Shown here: in pieces, positions 8,541 to 17,437 of the stretch | How positions within the stretch are numbered: position 1 is the stretch's first letter | Layout: each line of letters opens with the position of its first letter | Assembly: GCF_003259615.1 (NCBI RefSeq) | Contig: NZ_QLLR01000008.1 | Span: forward strand, 90,628-154,627 | Reading direction: 5' to 3' | From: Pedobacter cryoconitis | GTDB taxonomy: Bacteria; Bacteroidota; Bacteroidia; Sphingobacteriales; Sphingobacteriaceae | Length of the DNA: 64,000 nt | Notes under the pieces: generated by a model | Told to the model about the DNA's origin: nothing | Seen by the model: only the letters and a program-made list of their open reading frames with translations | Databases searched by the model: none | Made by a program: the position numbers and the translations under genes

Positions 8541-9869
8541 TTAATTTTTGTAGCTGAACCATTTAAACATTTCCTTCAAGCTGGTTTTCTTGCCATACAT
8601 TAATATACCTACTCTGTATATTCTTGAAGCTATCCATACTGTCCCTATAAATCCGGCAATCAGTAAACCCATAGACAGCGCCAGCTGCCAGTCGGGCACA
8701 CCATAAGGTAACCTGACCATCATAGCGATTGGAGAAGTAAAAGGGATAATAGATAACCAGAAAGCAAGCGGGCCATAAGGATCATTCACCACAACACTCA
8801 AAGATAACGCATAACTTAAAGTAAGCGGCATCATAATCGGCATTACAAATTGCTGCGTCTCTGTTTCACTATCTACCGCTGATCCGATTGCGGCATAAAG
8901 AGCACTATAGAATAAATAGCCCCCAATGAAAAAGAATATAAAGACCAGCAATATTTTAGTCAGGTCAAGATTAGCCACACTTTTTTGAATATAAGCAACC
9001 GGGCCATTGTCTGCCACTTGTTTCCCGATGGAAGCTCCCGTTTTTGACTGGACAGCGGAAACCGTACTTTGCTGCAGCGCTTTATCGCCCGTAAAAGCCT
9101 GAACCGCTACAGTTGAAATGGTTGCCGTCAGTAAAATCCAGAGTACAAACTGTGTTAACCCTACCAATGCAATACCAATGATTTTCCCCATCATCAGCTG
9201 AAAAGGTTTCACAGAGGAAATCATCACTTCAATAATTCTGCTTGTTTTTTCTTCAATCACACCCCGCATCACCTGGATGCCATAAATCAGGATAAAAGTG
9301 AACATCAGAATACCAGACGCATACCCGATTACAGTTGTTGCACCAGCACTCGAATCCTCTTCCTTACCCGCTTGATTGATCTTTTTATTGTCAATGTTGA
9401 CAGTAGCCTTTAATTTATCGAGATCTTCCTGCGCAATACCACTTTCTTTAAGCTTTTGAATTCTGATCGTATTCTCCACATCATCAACTACTTTGCTATT
9501 CATGGAAAAACCAGCCTGTTTAGTTCCTAAAAGCTGTATTCCTGAAGGGGTATCTAGGCTAAACTCAGGCAGGTAAAGGATGTAGTCATAATCTTCATCC
9601 TTTAGGCTGGCTTTCATTTCTGTCAGCGATTTATGAACATAAACGTAAGTTGTATTTTTGGTAGAAGCGATTTTTTCAGTCAGTGTTTTATTGTCATTTA
9701 CCACTGCTATCCTGTTATTGGTAGACGTAGCGCCCTGAATAGAGAAATAGATGATCATTCCATAAAACCCAGCCACAATGATTGGCGTTAACAACGTCAT
9801 CACGATGAAAGATTTTTTTCTGACACGGCTCAGGTATTCTCTTTGTATAATGAGTAAAATCTTGTTCAT
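8541..9869 (-). CDS. ABC-2 type exporter permease (NatB-like)
   Basis: The 442-aa integral membrane protein has an N-terminal transmembrane helix after ILLIIQREYLSRVRKKSF, a large extracytoplasmic domain (about residues 45-180) and five or six C-terminal transmembrane helices. The helix following GVIEEKTSRIIEVMISS is typical of ABC-2 permeases of the NatB/YhaP group. It sits 4 bases downstream of its ATPase partner and forms an exporter with it. The substrate is unknown; sodium export is known for NatAB but cannot be inferred here. Confidence 0.85.
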   Translation of the reverse strand: MNKILLIIQREYLSRVRKKSFIVMTLLTPIIVAGFYGMIIYFSIQGATSTNNRIAVVNDNKTLTEKIASTKNTTYVYVHKSLTEMKASLKDEDYDYILYLPEFSLDTPSGIQLLGTKQAGFSMNSKVVDDVENTIRIQKLKESGIAQEDLDKLKATVNIDNKKINQAGKEEDSSAGATTVIGYASGILMFTFILIYGIQVMRGVIEEKTSRIIEVMISSVKPFQLMMGKIIGIALVGLTQFVLWILLTATISTVAVQAFTGDKALQQSTVSAVQSKTGASIGKQVADNGPVAYIQKSVANLDLTKILLVFIFFFIGGYLFYSALYAAIGSAVDSETETQQFVMPIMMPLTLSYALSLSVVVNDPYGPLAFWLSIIPFTSPIAMMVRLPYGVPDWQLALSMGLLIAGFIGTVWIASRIYRVGILMYGKKTSLKEMFKWFSYKN

Positions 9870-9873
9870 CGGG

Positions 9874-10779
9874 TTAATCTTTTAGTTTTACCTGGTCAAT
9901 AAAAATATCATTCATCGTAGGAATTACTTCATCCAAACGATGAATATTCACTACAGGCAGTAAGGCCGATAAAAGCTGGTTCGCAGTTTTACCCGTGCTG
10001 ATTTGAACCTTAAGCCTTGTTTTTCCCTGCAGCACCTCTTTATGCAGTACCTCAAATATACCCGCTGCCTGTTCAGCAGGATACTCCCCATCATATTCTA
10101 CCCAGTAAGTGTTATTTCTGTATTGCTCCTTAATTTCCGATACCGAACCATCCAGTATTTTTTTCGAATGATGAATCAGTGCAATGCTATCACATAACTC
10201 CTCCACAGATTCCATCCGGTGCGTTGAGAAAATAAAAGTTGCCCCCTTTTTATTCAATTCCAGGATTTCATTTTTGATAATGTCTGCGTTGACCGGGTCA
10301 AACCCAGAAAAAGGCTCATCCAGAATAATTAGTTCAGGTTCATGTAATACAGTGGCTACAAACTGTACCTTTTGCTGCATTCCCTTACTCAGATCTTCCA
10401 CCTTTTTGTTCCACCAGCTTCCCATTTCCAGTTTTTCGAACCAGTATCTGACTCTTTTAGTGGCTTCGGCAGTACGCATACCTTTGAGTTTGGCAAGGTA
10501 CAATACCTGCTCACCGATCTCCATTTTTTTATATAAACCACGTTCTTCCGGGAGGTATCCGATTCTTGCAATATGAGAAGAATTCAGGCGTTGTCCGTTA
10601 AAGATGACTTCGCCGCTATCTGGTGCGGTAATTTGAGTGATAATTCTGATCAGAGATGTTTTTCCTGCACCATTTGGACCAAGCAGTCCGAAGATCTTGC
10701 CCTGCTCCACATTCAGACTTACGTTGTCCAGTGCAAGATGCGTAGCATATTGTTTAACAATATTATTTACGTTAAGCAT
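9874..10779 (-). CDS. ABC exporter ATP-binding protein (NatA-like)
   Basis: This 301-aa ATPase has Walker A GPNGAGKTS (residues ~35-43), the signature LSKGMQQKVQF and Walker B LIILDEPFSGFDP, followed by a C-terminal extension typical of DUF4162-containing NatA-type subunits. It energises the permease encoded immediately downstream. The two genes form a two-gene operon on the minus strand. Confidence 0.9.
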   Translation of the reverse strand: MLNVNNIVKQYATHLALDNVSLNVEQGKIFGLLGPNGAGKTSLIRIITQITAPDSGEVIFNGQRLNSSHIARIGYLPEERGLYKKMEIGEQVLYLAKLKGMRTAEATKRVRYWFEKLEMGSWWNKKVEDLSKGMQQKVQFVATVLHEPELIILDEPFSGFDPVNADIIKNEILELNKKGATFIFSTHRMESVEELCDSIALIHHSKKILDGSVSEIKEQYRNNTYWVEYDGEYPAEQAAGIFEVLHKEVLQGKTRLKVQISTGKTANQLLSALLPVVNIHRLDEVIPTMNDIFIDQVKLKD

Positions 10780-10839
10780 TTTACCTTTATTTAGTTCTTA
10801 GTTACCCTTTAGACTTAAATCGGGAAAAATGTTACAGAT

Positions 10840-11583
10840 TTAGCGTGCTGTATCTGTCAATGCAATCAATTGCTTTGCATTGGTTAATGCCGATGTGCCC
10901 CAGGTATTGTTGAAATATACGAATACTTGTTTAGGTCCCTGCATGATAGATTTAGCAAAAGCAATTATTTCCTGCCCGGTATACAGCGATTTATAAAGAA
11001 CAGGCTTCCCATGAAAACGGTAATAAACAGGGTCATTAAATAATACCACCCCATCTGGCAAGGCCGAAGGATAGCTTAATCCGCTGAAAGTCAGGTGATG
11101 TTTTTTAAACTCCTCCATCACTGTATTGTTCCACCAGCTGATATGCCTGAACTCCACTACATTCTTAAATACCGGATTTAAATTCTTCAATATTAAAGCT
11201 AATCTTTCCTCTGTATAAGTGAAAGAAGGAGGAGTTTGAAATAATACGCAGCCCAATTTGTCCCGCAGGCCAGCAGAAATCACTTCGTAAAAATCAGTAA
11301 CCAATCCTTCTGCCTCATTAAATTTATTGTAATGCGTAATAGTTCGTGGAGCTTTGATGGTAAAAAGGAAATCGGCAGCGCTGGTTTCATACCACGTATT
11401 AAAACTTTTTAAAGAAGGTTGCTTATAAAATGAAGAGTTGATTTCTATCGTATTAAAATGCTGGCAATAATAGCTGAACCATTCCTTTTGAGGAAGTCCG
11501 GCAGGGTAGAAGATCTCTTTCCATTCCTTATAGTAAAACCCGGAGCAGCCAATTCTCCAGTCCGTTATTGCGATGCCATCCAT
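10840..11583 (-). CDS. DUF72 (YecE-like) TIM-barrel protein
   Basis: The 247-aa protein matches the DUF72/YecE family: WRIGCSGFYYKEWKEIFYP at the N terminus, FNTIEINSSFYKQPS, FTIKAPRTITH, LGCVLFQTPPSF and a late VYFNNTWG motif. The fold is TIM-barrel-like with unestablished biochemical activity. I use the Met at 11583, since a start at 11628 would fall almost on the dnaJ terminator (11635-11668) and leave no room for a promoter. Confidence 0.8.
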   Translation of the reverse strand: MDGIAITDWRIGCSGFYYKEWKEIFYPAGLPQKEWFSYYCQHFNTIEINSSFYKQPSLKSFNTWYETSAADFLFTIKAPRTITHYNKFNEAEGLVTDFYEVISAGLRDKLGCVLFQTPPSFTYTEERLALILKNLNPVFKNVVEFRHISWWNNTVMEEFKKHHLTFSGLSYPSALPDGVVLFNDPVYYRFHGKPVLYKSLYTGQEIIAFAKSIMQGPKQVFVYFNNTWGTSALTNAKQLIALTDTAR

Positions 11584-11634
11584 AAACATTTTTTTAATTA
11601 AACAAAGGTTTATGACTAAAGTTTTCACATAAAA

Positions 11635-11668
11635 AAACAGGCTGCATCTTGTCAGATACAGCCTGTTT
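11635..11668 (-). terminator. Intrinsic terminator of grpE-dnaJ
   Basis: On the minus strand, a 15-bp stem (one G-U-type mismatch) with a 4-base loop is followed by seven T residues. It lies 22 bases after the dnaJ stop. Confidence 0.85.
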
Positions 11669-11689
11669 CCAATGCTATTCTAGAATCGA

Positions 11690-12865
11690 TTACTCGAAAT
11701 ATTCTTTCATTTTTTCAAAGAAGCTCTTGTCATTTTTACCCGGCTGAGGTTTGAAATTAGGAGATTCACGTAGTTTCTCCAGCATATTCCGTTCTTCACT
11801 GCTCAGGGCTTTAGGTGTCCAGATATTCACATGGATAATCTGATCACCACGGTGATAAGAGTTTACTTCAGGAATACCTTTAGCTTTCAGGCGTAATAAC
11901 TTTCCGCTTTGTGTACCAGGCTCGATTTTAATTTTAGCTTTACCATCAATTGTTGGTACTTCGGCACTGTAACCTAAAGCAGCATCAATGATACTTAAAT
12001 GTAAATCATAAACGATATTGTTTCCTTCACGTTTCAAGGTTTCATGAGGGATTTCTTCAATCAGGATGATCAGATCACCAGGAATACCACCATTCGGGGC
12101 AGCATTACCTTTTCCGCTCATGCTCAACTGCATACCATCACTTACACCTGCAGGAATGTTGATTGTAATTGTTTCCTCCCCACGAACTGTTCCTTCACCA
12201 TGACATGAAGTACATTTAGAAGTAATCTGTGAGCCGGCACCATTACAAGTCGGGCAGGTAGAAGTAGTCTGCATCTGGCCTAAAATGGTATTGGTTACTC
12301 TGCGAACAGAACCACTGCCACCACAAGTTTTACAAGTGCTGATAGATGATTTGTCCTTAGCTCCCGAACCATCGCAGGTTTTACAAACAATCTGTTTATT
12401 AACCTTTATTTTTTTCTCTGCGCCATGCGCTATTTCTTCAAGGGTAAGTTTGACTTTAATACGAAGGTTAGAGCCTTTAGCTACGCGTCTGCCGCTGCTG
12501 CGTTGTTGCTGTCCGCCGAAAAAACTATCGAAAGGACTGCCACCGCCGCCACCACCACCAAAGATATCGCCAAACTGGCTGAATATATCTTCCATGTTCA
12601 TGCCGCCGCCGCCATAGCCGCCACCGCCACCTGAAGCACCACCAACACCTGCATGTCCATAATGGTCATAGCGTTGTTTCTTCTCCGGGTTGCTTAATAT
12701 CTCGTAAGCCTCAGCAGCTTCCTTAAATTTATCCTCAGCAGTATGGTCATCAGGGTTTTTGTCCGGATGGAATTTGATAGCCAGCTTTCTATAAGCCTTC
12801 TTAATCTCTTCCGGAGTAGAACCTTTGCTTACACCAAGGATATCGTAATAATCTCTCTTACTCAT
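11690..12865 (-). CDS. dnaJ: Chaperone DnaJ
   Basis: A complete type I DnaJ of 391 aa. The J domain carries HPD (FHPDKNPDD), followed by a Gly-rich linker (about residues 75-125). Four zinc-finger repeats are visible ([32 protein letters not shown]), then the C-terminal client-binding domains. It stimulates DnaK ATPase and delivers unfolded clients. It lies 2 bases downstream of grpE; dnaK is not in the window. Confidence 0.97.
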   Translation of the reverse strand: MSKRDYYDILGVSKGSTPEEIKKAYRKLAIKFHPDKNPDDHTAEDKFKEAAEAYEILSNPEKKQRYDHYGHAGVGGASGGGGGYGGGGMNMEDIFSQFGDIFGGGGGGGSPFDSFFGGQQQRSSGRRVAKGSNLRIKVKLTLEEIAHGAEKKIKVNKQIVCKTCDGSGAKDKSSISTCKTCGGSGSVRRVTNTILGQMQTTSTCPTCNGAGSQITSKCTSCHGEGTVRGEETITINIPAGVSDGMQLSMSGKGNAAPNGGIPGDLIILIEEIPHETLKREGNNIVYDLHLSIIDAALGYSAEVPTIDGKAKIKIEPGTQSGKLLRLKAKGIPEVNSYHRGDQIIHVNIWTPKALSSEERNMLEKLRESPNFKPQPGKNDKSFFEKMKEYFE

Positions 12866-12867
12866 AA

Positions 12868-13446
12868 TTAACTACCTACAACTACTTTTGCAAAGCGTAT
12901 AACTTTGTCATTTAAAGTGTATCCTTTTTCTAATTCATCTATAACTTTTCCTTTCAACTCTTCAGTTGGGGCCGGAACTTTAGTGATTGCTTCATGAAGG
13001 TCTGTGTCAAAAACAGTGTTTGCACATTCCATTTCTTTCAAGCCTTTCTGATTCAGAATGCTTTTCAGTTTGGTATGTACCAATTGAATCCCTTCACGGA
13101 TCGCAGCCACATCAGTAGCATTTTCAGTTGCTTTATTTGCACGGTCAAAATCGTCAAGTACAGGAAGCATAGAGATAATTACATCCTTACCAGCAGTCTG
13201 TAAAAGCTCAACACGTTCTTTTTGTGTACGTCTTTTGAAATTGTCAAACTCAGCAAAAAGGCGAAGATATTTATCATTCAACGCTGCATTGTCAAGTTTT
13301 AATTGCTCTTCAGCAGAGATTTCCTCTACAGGTTCAGTGATAGTATCCGCATTCGCGTCATCTGTAAGCTCTTTGTTCAACTGCTCTTCAGCAGTATTTT
13401 CCGTAATAGGATTTTCTGTATCGTTTGTTTTCTTCTTGCTAAACAT
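12868..13446 (-). CDS. grpE: Nucleotide exchange factor GrpE
   Basis: The 192-aa protein has an acidic low-complexity N terminus (residues ~1-55), a long coiled coil beginning at [25 protein letters not shown], and a C-terminal beta domain ending in [17 protein letters not shown], the hallmark of GrpE. It releases ADP from DnaK. I see no CIRCE operator upstream. Confidence 0.95.
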   Translation of the reverse strand: MFSKKKTNDTENPITENTAEEQLNKELTDDANADTITEPVEEISAEEQLKLDNAALNDKYLRLFAEFDNFKRRTQKERVELLQTAGKDVIISMLPVLDDFDRANKATENATDVAAIREGIQLVHTKLKSILNQKGLKEMECANTVFDTDLHEAITKVPAPTEELKGKVIDELEKGYTLNDKVIRFAKVVVGS

Positions 13447-13593
13447 GGTATAGTAGAATTTTATGATGCAAACTCAAAAGGTTTGCCAATGAAGTATATC
13501 AGCCATGCTGTCAGTTTTGTTTGAACAACACTGTACAGAATGGCTGAAAAGAAATTATTTTGTCAGGAATGGTCAGTTTTTTGGAACAGACAC

Positions 13594-14277
13594 CTAGTTT
13601 ATTGTTGCGTCATCATGGACGATACCTGCTTCACATTTGATAATACGTGAAGGCAGTGTACGGATGATATGATAATCATGCGTAGCCATTAATACAGCAG
13701 TACCGCTCTGGCTGATTTGTTTCAGCAGCAATACAATTTCTTCGGAAGTTTCAGGATCTAAATTCCCTGTAGGCTCATCCGCAAGGATAATGTCCGGATT
13801 ATTTAATAGTGAACGCGCAATTACCACACGCTGCTGCTCACCACCAGAAAGCTCATGTGGCATTTTTCTGATTTTTGAACGCAGTCCTACTTTTTCCAGT
13901 ACATCTTTGATCCGTTCTTCGATTAGTTTTTTGTCTTTCCAGCCAGTTGCTTTTAATACAAAATCAAGGTTTTTCTCAATTGTACGGTCTGTTAGCAATT
14001 GGAAATCCTGAAATACGATCCCTAACTTTCTGCGCAGATAAGGAACATCCCGCTCGGCCAGTTTTTTAAGGTCGAAACCTGCAATTTCACCCTCACCATT
14101 ACCGATATGAAGTTCACCATAAATGATTTTCAATAAACTGCTCTTTCCAGATCCAGTTTGTCCGATCAGAAACACAAACTCACCTTTATCTATGTTAAGA
14201 TTAACATCAGAGAGTACAAGGTGTTTTTGTTGAAATACATCTACGTTTTTTAAATTTATAACTGCGTTTCCTGCCAT
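13594..14277 (-). CDS. ftsE: Cell-division ABC ATPase FtsE
   Basis: This 227-aa ABC ATPase has Walker A IGQTGSGKSS, Q-loop VFQDFQLL, signature LSGGEQQRV and Walker B IILADEPTGNLDP. Length and the QTGSGKSSLLK/DFQLL features fit FtsE, which with FtsX couples ATP hydrolysis to peptidoglycan hydrolase activation at the septum. FtsX is not adjacent. LolD/MacB-type ATPases are close relatives and remain an alternative. The gene starts 3 bases after a small conserved gene. Confidence 0.82.
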   Translation of the reverse strand: MAGNAVINLKNVDVFQQKHLVLSDVNLNIDKGEFVFLIGQTGSGKSSLLKIIYGELHIGNGEGEIAGFDLKKLAERDVPYLRRKLGIVFQDFQLLTDRTIEKNLDFVLKATGWKDKKLIEERIKDVLEKVGLRSKIRKMPHELSGGEQQRVVIARSLLNNPDIILADEPTGNLDPETSEEIVLLLKQISQSGTAVLMATHDYHIIRTLPSRIIKCEAGIVHDDATIN

Positions 14278-14280
14278 GTC

Positions 14281-14484
14281 TTAAATATCTAATTTTGCAA
14301 TCTGACCAAATGGTAAATCTTTTACCATATCCATAATATAAGGCAACTTGTCACCCAGACCTAATTTCTCCAGAGATTTATCAGGACGGTCTACCCTGAA
14401 ATAAGCCAGTAAGGTGAATTTATCATCCCTCAGCTGAACATAATCCGGAATTTTGGCAATACCTTTTACTTTGATTACATACAT
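14281..14484 (-). CDS. Small conserved protein, function unknown
   Basis: A 67-aa protein (MYVIKVKGIAKIPDYVQLRD...) that ends 3 bases before ftsE and is probably cotranscribed with it. The upstream in-frame codon at 14493 is TTG; the ATG at 14484 fits better. The sequence is compact, without signal peptide or membrane segment, and looks like a small beta-rich domain. I do not recognise a named family. The tight coupling to ftsE is the only functional clue. Confidence 0.6.
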   Translation of the reverse strand: MYVIKVKGIAKIPDYVQLRDDKFTLLAYFRVDRPDKSLEKLGLGDKLPYIMDMVKDLPFGQIAKLDI

Positions 14485-14547
14485 TTTGTTCAAAAATAGT
14501 GTTTCAAAATGATAAAATGAGAGCCTGTTTAAATTTGTAGCCTAAAC

Positions 14548-15567
14548 TTATAACTTATTTAAGAAGTTAACCGTATTCACGTTATCCGCATAATCCCATA
14601 ACTGAGGATGCTGACTCTGGCCAAAAGTTACCGAATCTACAGCCAGTTTTATGTCCGTGTTGGTGACCACACACTGGATATTATCCTGCATCCCTTTCAG
14701 TTTCTCATTTAACTCCGCTATGTTTTTATAATATTCAAAGTATAAAACAGCAAGAGGAGAAGATAATCCCTCATCTTCTTTCAATAACAAAAAGCCATTG
14801 TCAAAGTGCTGAACCATATTGACCAGGTAAATAGACTTGTTATAATCGTAGTTGTTATTGTATTTGAAATGATTGATAATATCCTGATACTGTTCCAGCG
14901 GTTCAAAGAAGTTTTTGATCTCATAACCTTCAGGAACATAGATTTTAGATACATTTCTGCAACCCAGTCCGAAGTAATCAAAAATATCATGGCCTAACTG
15001 CCCGATCTCAGCAGTAGTTTCTTCACCACTTAATACTGCAACACTATTCCTGTTTTTTCTAATGATATTAGGTACTTTACCGAAATAGTAATCAAAATAC
15101 CTGGAGGTATTATTACTTCCGGTGGCAATGATTGCGTCAAAATCTTTCAATCTTTCTGCATAAACAATTCTATCAGCTAAAAGAGGTTCAAACTCAATCA
15201 GCTGTTTCAATAAAGCGGGTAATAACTGGCTATCAGAAGAAGAAAGCTTGATCACGGCTATATTTCCTGTAGCCAGCACAGATAAAATATCGTGAAAACC
15301 TACCAGGGGAATATTTCCTGCCAGGATTAAACCTATTTTTTTAGGATGCTGGCTGACTATAATTTGTTCAAACCATTTTTCCAGCGCAGGCAATTCCAGC
15401 ATTTCCTGAAAAGAAGCTAAAGATCTCCGAACTTCAGCCACAGTAAACCACGCATTATGATTGGGTGCTGAATCGATCGTATTACTAAATTCATCACCCG
15501 GGTGATTTAAGAAATCACTTAGTTTATGGAATGCAATAATTAACTTTTCAGCGGTAAGGATTGACAT
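14548..15567 (-). CDS. Acyl-CoA reductase, LuxC-like (aldehyde dehydrogenase superfamily)
   Basis: The 339-aa protein resembles the LuxC/acyl-CoA reductase branch of the aldehyde dehydrogenase superfamily: GLILAGNIPLVGFHDILSVLATGN (nucleotide-binding region), FDAIIATGSNNTSRYFDYYFG, and FGLGCRNVSKIYVPEGY containing a probable catalytic Cys. It would reduce acyl-CoA or acyl thioesters to aldehydes. It is shorter than LuxC (~480 aa), as usual for the Bacteroidota form. It is divergently transcribed from a dicluster ferredoxin gene with which it may function. Confidence 0.75.
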   Translation of the reverse strand: MSILTAEKLIIAFHKLSDFLNHPGDEFSNTIDSAPNHNAWFTVAEVRRSLASFQEMLELPALEKWFEQIIVSQHPKKIGLILAGNIPLVGFHDILSVLATGNIAVIKLSSSDSQLLPALLKQLIEFEPLLADRIVYAERLKDFDAIIATGSNNTSRYFDYYFGKVPNIIRKNRNSVAVLSGEETTAEIGQLGHDIFDYFGLGCRNVSKIYVPEGYEIKNFFEPLEQYQDIINHFKYNNNYDYNKSIYLVNMVQHFDNGFLLLKEDEGLSSPLAVLYFEYYKNIAELNEKLKGMQDNIQCVVTNTDIKLAVDSVTFGQSQHPQLWDYADNVNTVNFLNKL

Positions 15568-15595
15568 GTTTGAAGTAATTTTAAAGTATAAATGT

Positions 15596-15616
15596 TATAT
15601 TTGCAATGCAAAGGTA
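15596..15616. promoter_or_regulatory. Back-to-back promoter boxes between acyl-CoA reductase and ferredoxin genes
   Basis: TATATTTG (15596-15603, plus strand) and TACCTTTG (minus strand, 15616-15609) both match the TAnnTTTG box and are only 5 bases apart. They would drive the ferredoxin and the acyl-CoA reductase respectively, so binding at one should exclude the other. The -33 elements are not clear. Confidence 0.5.
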
Positions 15617-15644
15617 ACTTTAGCAAATAGATTTATACGAAGAC

Positions 15645-15995
15645 ATGGCTATTAAAATAACAGACGAATGTATTAATTGCGGAGCATGTGAGCCTGAATG
15701 CCCAAATAATGCAATTTATGACGCAGGTACAGCCTGGAGATTTTCTGATGGAACCAACTTAAATGGTATCATTGATTTTGGCGATCAGGAAGTGGATGCT
15801 GGTGCGTCTCAGGAAGCAGTTTCTGATGAAGTATATTATATCGTTTCAGATAAATGTACAGAATGTAAAGGGTTTCATGATGAACCTCAGTGTGCGGCAG
15901 TGTGCCCGGTAGATTGTTGTGTGGATGATGAAGATATCCGTGAAACAGAAGAAGAATTATTAAAGAAAAAGGCTTGGTTACACCAGGAGAACTAG
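15645..15995 (+). CDS. 4Fe-4S dicluster ferredoxin
   Basis: A 116-aa ferredoxin. The first cluster motif is [16 protein letters not shown] and the second is [22 protein letters not shown], with an insertion between its first cysteines as in the Alvin-type 2[4Fe-4S] ferredoxins. It is a low-potential electron carrier in the cytoplasm. It is monocistronic, ending at a strong bidirectional terminator and divergent from the acyl-CoA reductase gene. Confidence 0.92.
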   Translation: MAIKITDECINCGACEPECPNNAIYDAGTAWRFSDGTNLNGIIDFGDQEVDAGASQEAVSDEVYYIVSDKCTECKGFHDEPQCAAVCPVDCCVDDEDIRETEEELLKKKAWLHQEN

Positions 15996-16008
15996 TTCTT
16001 TAATTTAA

Positions 16009-16050
16009 ATATAACAGAAAAGGACGCATTCGCGTCCTTTTCTGTTATAT
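16009..16050. terminator. Bidirectional intrinsic terminator
   Basis: A perfect 19-bp inverted repeat (16009-16027 with 16032-16050) with a 4-base loop lies between the convergent ferredoxin and UspA genes. A- and T-rich arms give a U-rich tail in both directions. Confidence 0.9.
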
Positions 16051-16055
16051 AGCAT

Positions 16056-16505
16056 TTATACTTCTGCCTTATTCGGAATAATCAATACCGGGCAGGCAGA
16101 TTTTCTGGCCACATGTTCAGCCACACTTCCCATTAAAAAGTGATATAACCCTGTTCTGCCATAGGTCCCGATCACAATCAAATCAGATCCCCATTCATCA
16201 GATTGCTGAATAATGCCATGTGCAGCAGTATCAACCACACTTAAATACGTGGTTTTTATGCCATTCGCGTAAGTATCTTCTATTTCTTTCAGCAGCTGAT
16301 GACTGTTCTCTTCGCTGTTATCATAACTTTCCAGGAAAACCGGGGCCAATGTAAGGTCCTGATTGATAGTGGCAGGCATCGGTTCAATGATATTGACTAA
16401 GGCAACCTCTGCATTGAAGGTCTTAGCCAGCTCGTAGCCTGTTTTTGCTGCCTTTTCTGAGCAGGTACTATTATCTACTGCGATTAATATCTTTTGGAGG
16501 TTCAT
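16056..16505 (-). CDS. Universal stress protein UspA family
   Basis: The single-domain 149-aa protein starts ILIAVDNSTCSEKAAKTGYELA and ends with the ATP-binding signature VIGTYGRTGLYHFLMGSVAEHVARKS...PVLIIP (G-2x-G-9x-G-S/T), so it probably binds ATP. It is a cytoplasmic stress protein of unspecified role. A TAAATTTG box on the minus strand (16570-16563) is a possible promoter. Confidence 0.9.
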   Translation of the reverse strand: MNLQKILIAVDNSTCSEKAAKTGYELAKTFNAEVALVNIIEPMPATINQDLTLAPVFLESYDNSEENSHQLLKEIEDTYANGIKTTYLSVVDTAAHGIIQQSDEWGSDLIVIGTYGRTGLYHFLMGSVAEHVARKSACPVLIIPNKAEV

Positions 16506-16612
16506 AATTTTTAGCGTTAATGAATGTAATTTCTGGCGTTAATGTAGGTAATACTTGTATAACAAATTTATCAATCAAATGTTTATCCTGTCGTTTTCTA
16601 AATCACTATCGT

Positions 16613-16620
16613 TACTTTTG
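16613..16620 (+). promoter_or_regulatory. Promoter -7 box for the NlpC/P60 gene
   Basis: TACTTTTG matches TAnnTTTG and lies 16 bases before the ATG at 16637. Confidence 0.45.
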
Positions 16621-16636
16621 AGTACTAGATTTCATT

Positions 16637-17437
16637 ATGGAACAGACATTCGCAATTTGCAGAGTAGCAGTAGCACCAGTAAGAGCATCATCATCCGATA
16701 AAGCTGAAATAACGACGCAATTATTATTTGGAGATCAGGTAGAAATCTTGGAAAAGGCAGAACCGTGGTGGCGAATCCGTAATGGCTATGATGGTTATGA
16801 AGGCTGGATAGACTTTAAACAACTTGCAGCAGTTACTGAAGCCGAATACCAGGCCTGTAAACAGCGTAGCACATTAGTGCCGGCAGCAGTCAGCAACCAG
16901 GTAATCGCAGCAGATGGAAGCAGTTACTACTTAGCTGCATCCGGTAATTTGCCAGCCTATAGCGACGGATACTGCAAATTGGGTCAGGAGAAGTTCCAGG
17001 TCTTATTTGAACCACATTACGTTTCAGCACAAGCTACTGGTGCGAAAATGGCCGATTCAGCCCTGTTTTACCTGAATGCGCCCTATTTATGGGGAGGCCG
17101 CACCCTGTTCGGTATTGATTGCTCAGGCTACGTGCAGGCTGTTTTTGCTTTATATGGTATTACACTTCACAGAGACGCTTCCCAACAGGCAGAGCAAGGA
17201 GAGACAGTTAACTTTTTACCAGAAGCACAAACCGGAGATCTTGCCTTTTTTGACAATGCTGAGGGCAGAATCATACACGTAGGCATCATGTTAAATGCCA
17301 GTCAGATTATCCATGCTTCAGGAAAAGTAAGAATTGATGCTATTGATGACCAGGGAATTTATAATCCTGAACTTGGACGTTATAGCCACAACCTCAGGAT
17401 TATTAAAAGATTTATAAATCCCATTCCCACACCATAA
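16637..17437 (+). CDS. NlpC/P60 peptidoglycan endopeptidase with SH3 domain
   Basis: The 266-aa protein has an N-terminal bacterial SH3-like domain (about residues 5-75, with EPWWRIRNGYDGYEGWID) and a C-terminal C40 peptidase domain. Catalytic Cys lies in LFGIDCSGYVQAVFALYG and His in RIIHVGIML. This resembles the YkfC/gamma-D-Glu-L-diamino acid endopeptidase architecture. No signal peptide is evident, suggesting a cytoplasmic muropeptide-recycling role. Its 3' end overlaps the convergent WD40 gene by 26 bp. Confidence 0.88.
   Translation: MEQTFAICRVAVAPVRASSSDKAEITTQLLFGDQVEILEKAEPWWRIRNGYDGYEGWIDFKQLAAVTEAEYQACKQRSTLVPAAVSNQVIAADGSSYYLAASGNLPAYSDGYCKLGQEKFQVLFEPHYVSAQATGAKMADSALFYLNAPYLWGGRTLFGIDCSGYVQAVFALYGITLHRDASQQAEQGETVNFLPEAQTGDLAFFDNAEGRIIHVGIMLNASQIIHASGKVRIDAIDDQGIYNPELGRYSHNLRIIKRFINPIPTP

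Noticed and set aside
10003..10794. Several plus-strand open frames opposite the ABC ATPase gene
   Set aside because: They lack homology signals and follow the codon pattern of the real minus-strand gene.
12285..12634. Long open frames opposite dnaJ rich in Pro/Ala
   Set aside because: They are antisense shadows of the Gly-rich DnaJ linker and zinc-finger codons.
13500..13546. Inverted repeat CAGCCAT/ATGGCTG between ftsE and grpE considered as a heat-shock operator or terminator
   Set aside because: It does not match CIRCE, the loop is long, and there is no T-tract; evidence too weak for a feature.
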